Positions 58,030-64,000 of a stretch of DNA of 64,000 bases are shown here, one piece after another. The notes below the pieces were generated by a model, which saw only the letters and a program-made list of their open reading frames with translations, was not told the DNA's origin and did no database searches. Made by a program: the position numbers and the translations under genes. The stretch is from Galerina marginata (Eukaryota > Basidiomycota > Agaricomycetes > Agaricales > Galerinaceae): the NCBI GenBank assembly GCA_023014335.1, contig JAECYW010000031.1:62001-126000 (forward strand), written 5' to 3'. Position 1 is the first letter of the stretch; each line of letters begins with the position of its first letter.

Positions 58030-59600
58030 AGGCCAATACTGGCAGCTCGGTTCTTAGATTCCGTGTAGGGTATGTTATGGCCTGTGTCGTGAATCGTACA
58101 TCAGCTCGAAATGAGCATGCCCTATATGAAACTCACCAAGATACCTGACTTGCACCTTTTTACAGGCGCCACGGGCGTTCAGAGTTGAGGGCGACTATGA
58201 TCTCGGATCTGAACAGAAGTAGGCGGGCCCAGAGAAGGACGAACGCACGGAAGGTAAAGGCTCTTCACGCGATAACCAATGTTCAGGCCCAGGCTCGCGT
58301 AAAAGAGCGAATCCCGCCAGCTCAGGAAAGTCTAAGGAGCCCATAGCGGACGGCATAGGCCGCATACGCCTCAGTAAGAGGAGGTGAAGCTCAGCGGATG
58401 GGCACGGGTATCGACTCGAATAGTAGAAGAGTGGACCGTGGTGCATCGTATGTAGTGAATCAGAAACACCGCTCGTTGAGGTGGGCGGCAGGTGCACGAG
58501 TCTACAAATAAAGTGCTTGTCCAAGGCGAACAATGGTGACGGGACTTTTCGTGTTAAGCCCTTTTGAGAACGTTGTACTACACAAAGGCAGTACGCGAAT
58601 ATGGACTGGGCTAGGCTGTAGGCAGGCTGGGTATGCCAACGAAGCAAGAAAGAAACGAGGCTGAAAGGCAGGAAGGCTGAACGGCACCGTGTTTGTATAT
58701 TCTCCTCTGTCCGCGACTACTGGCTGGGGCAGGAGCAATATATCCCAGTGTTGAAGCCGGCTATCGCGTATTTATCATTGCTCCCCTCGGCGGCGCTCAA
58801 CGTAGATAAATCAGAGGCGTTGAGGAGATGAGGCGACAGTATAATGTGCTGGAAGCGAGTGCCAAGTGGTGCCTGGTACTTGAGCTCGGGCTCGTGACAA
58901 CGGTGCTGCAGCTGAACCTGAATGGTGTGCTTCGTATGCATGTCTTGAAGTGACGCAGCGGACGAAGAACGTTAAAGGACACTTAGAAGAGCTCCACGAG
59001 GAACGTCCCAGTCGGATTTGGCTGAGAGAGCGGTAAAGACACGCTAGAAAGGAGTGAAAAAGGAGAAATTCAGCGTTTTTATTGCCTATAGCTTGCATTG
59101 GAGTTGTACCTCTTGTCCACAGAATCGTGAAAGAAACACCGAAGCATATCAGGCCCAGGGGAGGCTAGAAGTAATATCTGCCACCGTTCAGGATGATGCT
59201 TACTTACATTGATATGCCCTGAGTCACAACTGAGTCATCGAGCTCTTGCATTGTGGAAGAAAGCGCAGGGACTGATTGAATAACAGACTGATAACGAGGA
59301 CGAAGACGAGACAAGCATTGTGTCGTTTGATACTATGATAGAGAGTGTGATCCCGGAAAGAAACTGTGGGCGAAGATGTTTGTTTCAGAGGTGATGACAA
59401 AATAAGCGGAATAGATCCGGATACACTATCAGAGATAAGATAACTTATGCCTTTTGCAACTCAGACGGCACCGATCCTGAATCATCTCCCAAGACTGAAC
59501 TCTCTCACAAACAGCCATCTGCACATATCGCCATTGATTGCAACTCGTCCCAGTCTTTGTTATTTCTATTTTTACCTTGAAAACCTCCTCGATCCTTCGT
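58030..59600. other. intergenic, no supported gene
   Basis: The minus ORFs at 58195-58647 and 58811-59098 are Ser/Pro/Leu-rich without family features. They could belong to an uncharacterised minus-strand transcript, but I cannot splice them together. Nothing else is seen. Confidence 0.35.
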
Positions 59601-59601
59601 G

Positions 59602-60262
59602 ATGACCGCGCGAAACTGTCTCGTATGCAGCACTCCTAGCACCAAATCGTGTTCGGGCTGCAAGACTGCTTCGTACTGTACCGAAGAACATCAGAACCAA
59701 GTAAGATCCAAAGTTTCCAAACTGTACCACAAATATCAATCTAACTGAATCATTTTGTTTCTTCTTTTTCTCGCAGGACTGGCGCTCACACAAAGCGTAT
59801 TGCCTCAAGGTCAAGGCGGCCGGTGATAAAACCCTCGACGCCATCCTCTTCGGCGTAAACGAAAGCACCCCTCGCCTCGTTAAGATTCCATGGGAGTTAG
59901 CTCGCGTGTTCCAGGACGATCCGGACACATACCAGAAGCTCGACACCGACGTATGGTTCCCGCACAAGAATAAAGCAGTCAAACCTCTTTTTTTTAATCG
60001 GTGGGGCATCAATGGGCCGGACCTCGGGCGGGGACTCTGCTTCTTCTACGACGACAACTTCGGCATGAATGGATTAGCTTTGAACCGTTGCATCGTAGCC
60101 GCGACAGGAAGCGAGGCGGGGCACGAGTGGTGCGGAAATGTCTTGGGGTTGAGGATGAAAGAAAACTCGTACGATTTCTACGAGGGCGTGAAGATGGAGG
60201 AGGATTTGAAGCCGTTCGTGAAGTATTTCGAGGAGTATAACAAAGTAGATCCCATTTACTAA
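59602..60262 (+). CDS. MYND-type zinc finger protein (two exons)
   Basis: Exons 59602-59700 and 59777-60262 (phase 0 junction, 76-nt intron) give 194 residues. The N-terminal finger reads CLVCSTPSTKSCSGCKTASY, then CTEEHQNQDWRSHKAYC. It matches MYND except that the sixth ligand is His instead of Cys, which can still bind zinc. The remaining 150 residues (HNKAVKPLFFNR-like, FFYDDNFGMNGLALNR, YDFYEGVKMEEDLKPFVKYF) have no recognised domain but are a common agaricomycete companion to MYND fingers. The start at 59602 places the finger at the extreme N-terminus, as is usual. It is a separate gene from the MYND gene 3 kb upstream, with no obvious similarity outside the finger. Confidence 0.88.
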
Positions 60263-62127
60263 CATTGTCGTGGTAAGCATAGTGCATTGCATGCCATCCC
60301 TGCGTATAGTGAATAAAAAACCCCTTCGAATTGACTTTTGACGATTTATGTTTGGACATCTAAAATGCTGGCTGTAATCGAACAGCTTGTAACTTTCGCG
60401 TAATATCCAGATATAACTTCAACTTATACGTGCACCTGAGGTTAAATTCTTTGACCGTCTTCGTTCCGTGCAAAGCTCCCAGTTCACCGCACTGGGATAT
60501 TATTAGGCCGAAGGGACTCCCCGCAGTGGATGGACGTATTTTTTTTGGCTGATATCACCCCCTCTTGCTTATGGCTAGAAAGTCTGGATCCCAATCTTTG
60601 GCGCTTTTCATAGAGACGCTGCGCAGGTCCTTGCCCTGTCTAATAATAGTTGGCGTGCCTTGCGATCGAATTAAGTACATTGTTGCTCCCAACAACTAAC
60701 ACCAACAAACAAAATTCACGGCCCGAATAATATCCAACCTAACCGCCAGCCAACCGCACAGAGATCCCCGGACTCCTGGCCACACCACAAGTCCTCCATT
60801 GGCCTCCATATTCACCTCGATATTCCAACAGACGAACGTGGAATTCACCAAACTCTTAGCCGACATCTCGATTGACGCCCTCAAGAGTCTGACACGTAGA
60901 CGTGAAGAACCTCGGATTTGGTTCAAGGAGTGAGACGTATGGCATATGGTGAGCACGCGCGTCCCGTTAGGATTCGAGTTGATTTGGGCTGATGTGGTTG
61001 TTCATGGTGTAGGCCACGCATAGCTACGTTTGCGCAGCGCGTACAGCTGGCCAATCGATCAAGGTTTGTCATTTCCGAGTGTGAAAATGTAATGTGTACA
61101 CTTATTCATGTCCATGCTGCAGGTGGGTAGAGCGACAGCCCTCGGCACGGACGAAGGCTGAGCAAAAAAGACGCCCTTCTGCGAACTGGTCTCCAGCCTA
61201 GCACACTCCTTTAAGCTCGAAAGGACATGAGGCGCACGATAAATGTCGAAAACTCGCCGTCTTTGCAGCAGTTCAATGGACGACTTAGGAGGGTTCACTT
61301 GCATTTCGTGTTGAGATAGATCAAGATGACCAGCAGCTAGCGAGATGGGTGTGCCTGATGGCTGAGGAAGGGTAACCAGCTTCGGAAATGTACTTGCTGT
61401 TGGTCCTCAATTTTCTTCCTTTATCTGTATCATATGATATAAGACTTTATTGCTGATACTTGTCCGACTATGTAACAGAAAAAGAAGCCGCCAAAGGCAC
61501 TTTCGAACGCATGGCCTGCATTATTTATGCCGCACAACCAGCCGCTCAATCATCTCTTTGCACTTTCCCAGAGGCGTCTCTGTGGATTCTATTTTCTACC
61601 CTCGGTTATGGATAACGTCACTTGCTATCTATTATAATTCAGATTTGATATCAATCTACACGGTCGTACCGGTACTTTGCTCAACGACACTAAGTATGTA
61701 TCCATTATCTGGTTGAAATCACAGCAAAATCGCGGGGACCTAACTAATTTGCTTCCGCACAGATTTGCTTAAGTAGATTTGCCTTCAACGTAAGTGCATA
61801 TAACAGCAAATCAACCGTTCGGGGTATTTATTGCCATGACCACCCTTCCATCCCCAGAACTGCGGCCTTTTTGTAATCTGTTCACGCCTCCTCGATACCT
61901 CCCACAGTTGACGGCTTCTGCCAGGATCTGTGGGTGTTTGGGCTTGATATCGTGCCCACGATCATGCTAATTCAACGTCGAGTTTTTAGTTAAGCCACTT
62001 GATACCGGTCTGGAGGTTCCTTCGCACAAGGAGGCCGATCTTTTCTGTATAGGGCCCGCGCCTTTCATTTAGCTTCTAAATACTCAGCCGTTCTGGGTCA
62101 TCTCTTATTGCCGCTTTCCTTCTCCCC
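60263..62127. other. intergenic, no supported gene
   Basis: Small ORFs on both strands have no domain. The plus frame near 61485-61600 reads EKEAAKGTFERMACIIYAAQ and could be an orphan exon. The TATA-less 61.8-62.1 kb stretch would hold the promoter of the DUF6533 gene. Confidence 0.35.
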
Positions 62128-64000
62128 ATGTCCACGGTTACTTTGAACCTTAGCTCGCTAGCTCTGGAAGCATTCGCGGGGGTGGAGATCGACTTACAGG
62201 CGCGAGCGCCACCCCTCATTCCTTTTGCGCCGACACCGATTCATATCTCTGCTATCAATGTGAGTTATTTGTGCCAAATACCCGAATTGAACATCCAGGA
62301 TTGACGTGCGATATCGACTAGCAAATTCTCCTCAAGCATGGGACAGTTATCGCATCGCTCGTTGTCTTCGTATGTTTTTTTTTTTTTCGCATTTATTTAG
62401 GAGTTCTGTGTTTACAAAGACAGATATACGATTACTTGTGCACTCTCGACCAAGAGGTAAGCAAACTATTTCGACTACAGTAGTTATGTGCCTCATTTCG
62501 ACTCCAGGTAGCTTACATATGGTCGCGACCGCGGTCGTTCGCAACCTACCTTTTTGTCTTAAATCGTTACCTCCCATTTGTCGATCTCTCTCTGAGCTTC
62601 TCTGGTGAATACTCCTTCCTTTTCTGATTCCTTGTCTCTCGTATAGTTCGTCCATCTGATCGCCGTCGTTTGTTAAACCAGCTATTCAAACCTTTCTTAC
62701 CCCTCAAGTGAGTCAGCCTCGTCTCTGCGCTAATTCATAGTTAACGGTGGCCATTTTGTCGTTCAGGAATGCCTTCACCGATACTCCCTTATCACATGTT
62801 CGTTTCCTATTTCGTATTCGAGCCTCTTTTGTATTAAATCGTAACGACTCGACCTACACTTCAGGGCTTAATGTGCTCGGGGTATCCGTCGCTCAAAGCA
62901 AGTCCCTGTTTGTTTTGTCTCCGATCTTTTTATCCATAGCTTATGGATAATCGCCACTTTTCTTACAGTCATTCTGACTCTACGAACCATCGCAATCTGG
63001 CAACGCAATCGCTGGATAGTGGCCATCCTCATAGTCGTGTTTTTTGCAAGTTTGTCACATTTCCCTCTAGCGATCAGAACTGACTATATTTTCACTCTTG
63101 CCTGTTACTTCTAACCAGGCCAGACTCGCTATGTCAACCTTAGGGTCAAAATTATATTTGGATTCTCTAATATGTACGTCGGGCTCAAATTTTGACTCCT
63201 TTCCTCTTCTACTTACTCGAGTTTCTCACCTCCAGTCATCCCCGCTTCACGACTATTCTTTTTTGGCTGTGTCCTGATCGACTCAAATATAGCCACCGTT
63301 ATTAATTTCTCCGCTGTATTTATCCAGGAAACTAGTGCGTCATTCACCTCCGCCCTGTTTTTCTGGCTTCAGTATTTCGAATAAAGTCGTTTCTCACATA
63401 ATATTCCAATTCTTACAGTAATTGTCGTGCTTACCTTGATAAGAGCACGTAAATACCGTTCGTCCTCCCTCCTTTTCGTTTGCAATTCTTTTAAACTGAA
63501 TTTTCGAATACAGTCCGCCGATCCAACTCGTCATGGGTCCATCAACTCTACAAGAGTGGTAAGTTGGTCTGTGTATTAACGCATCACCTACGATACTTTG
63601 TTGCCTACCACCACTACCCTTCCTTCCTTCCACTTCCTCCTTCTTCGGCAGTTCCTCAATTACTAACATTCTTTTTGTAGGCTACCTCTTTTATTTCTAT
63701 CTCATTGGTTGGTTTTCCTTTGTACCCATCGGTTATTCTCTGACACGGTATATTATCTAATGGATGCTTCCAGCAATCAATTCGCTCGATGTAATATTTC
63801 CAATTATTGCTCCAGTAGGTTCCAATTTACCTCCTTTGAGATTCAAGGAAGTCAAATCGCTTCTACAGGTCCCCCTTCGAACGACTTTCACCGAGTAAGT
63901 GCCGATTGCAACGAAGTTATTCCATTCCTAAAAATATAGGTATTCAGCCCCCAACGTGCCCTTCATTCCATGTTGTGCTCGCGCGTCATCTTCCTCGTCT
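62128..64000 (+). CDS. DUF6533-type multi-pass membrane protein, truncated by the window end
   Basis: Short exons join in phase: 62128-62259, 62322-62369, 62424-62456, 62508-62604, 62647-62707, 62767-62797, 62865-62881, 62940-63049, 63144-63173, 63236-63334, 63419-63457, 63514-63558, 63681-63707, with more to the edge. DUF6533 hallmarks appear in order: a first helix then IYDYLCTLDQEVAYIWSRPR and LFVLNRYLPFVD, the fourth-helix motif ILTLRTIAIWQRNRW, LFFFGCVLID, FIQETIIVVLTLIRARKY, GYLFYFYLI and, at the edge, QRALHSMLCSR. These are uncharacterised, probably seven-helix, basidiomycete proteins. Exons 5-7 fit by phase but are weaker as protein than the rest. The last 55 bases are inside an exon. 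Confidence 0.8.

Overview
The window reads as accessory, gene-poor nuclear DNA of a filamentous basidiomycete, most likely an agaricomycete. The evidence is many short introns of about 45-60 nt with phase-consistent GT-AG borders, a STE3-type pheromone receptor, a DUF6533-type membrane protein, a NACHT-ankyrin protein of the fungal NLR type, a SUR7/PalI protein and MYND-finger proteins. Gene models below were spliced by hand. Where all exon phases agree and the protein matches a family, confidence is high. No rRNA, tRNA, CRISPR or intact transposase was found.

Layout. 1-13,070 holds almost no recognisable gene: T-rich DNA with diverged direct repeats (1-3.8 kb), a GC-rich degenerate repeat block (3.9-6.35 kb), a TA-flanked foldback element (6.9-7.4 kb) and a two-copy tandem repeat (10.2-11.1 kb). 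13-25 kb is a gene cluster: a membrane-anchored surface protein (-), a GH47 alpha-mannosidase homologue with substituted active-site residues (+), an unidentified membrane protein (-), a STE3 receptor (-), a novel four-exon gene (+) and a decayed HsbA-like secreted protein (+). 28.1-33.0 kb is one large minus-strand gene with an N-terminal array of 17 HEAT-repeat exons, nearly all symmetric phase 1-1, followed by an uncharacterised C-terminal region. 33-36 kb holds a tandem duplication of unclear relics. Then follow a small cysteine-containing secreted protein (36.6 kb), a SUR7/PalI protein (40-41 kb) and the NACHT-ankyrin gene with a long acidic tail (43.6-47.3 kb).

47-58 kb is dominated by a diverged segmental duplication. 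The 3' end of the NACHT-ankyrin gene plus about 2.5 kb of downstream DNA recurs at 51.6-54.4 kb, with shorter copies at 38.3-39.0 (-), 54.4-55.5 and 57.8-58.0 kb. A 470-bp MITE with roughly 64-bp terminal inverted repeats and a TCA target duplication sits at 55.8 kb. Two MYND zinc-finger genes (56.6 and 59.6 kb) flank a broken relative of the HEAT-gene C-terminal region. A DUF6533 membrane-protein gene runs off the right edge.

The genes do not form an obvious pathway. Several belong to classes that expand and turn over in agaricomycetes: NLR-like, HEAT-array, MYND, small secreted and DUF6533 proteins. No pheromone precursor with a CaaX end was recognised beside the STE3 gene, so it may be a non-mating-type receptor. 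The most notable signals are the one-exon-one-HEAT-repeat array carrying a single frameshifted exon, the GH47 protein that has probably lost catalysis, the GC-AG intron in the receptor, and the NLR-tail segmental duplication.
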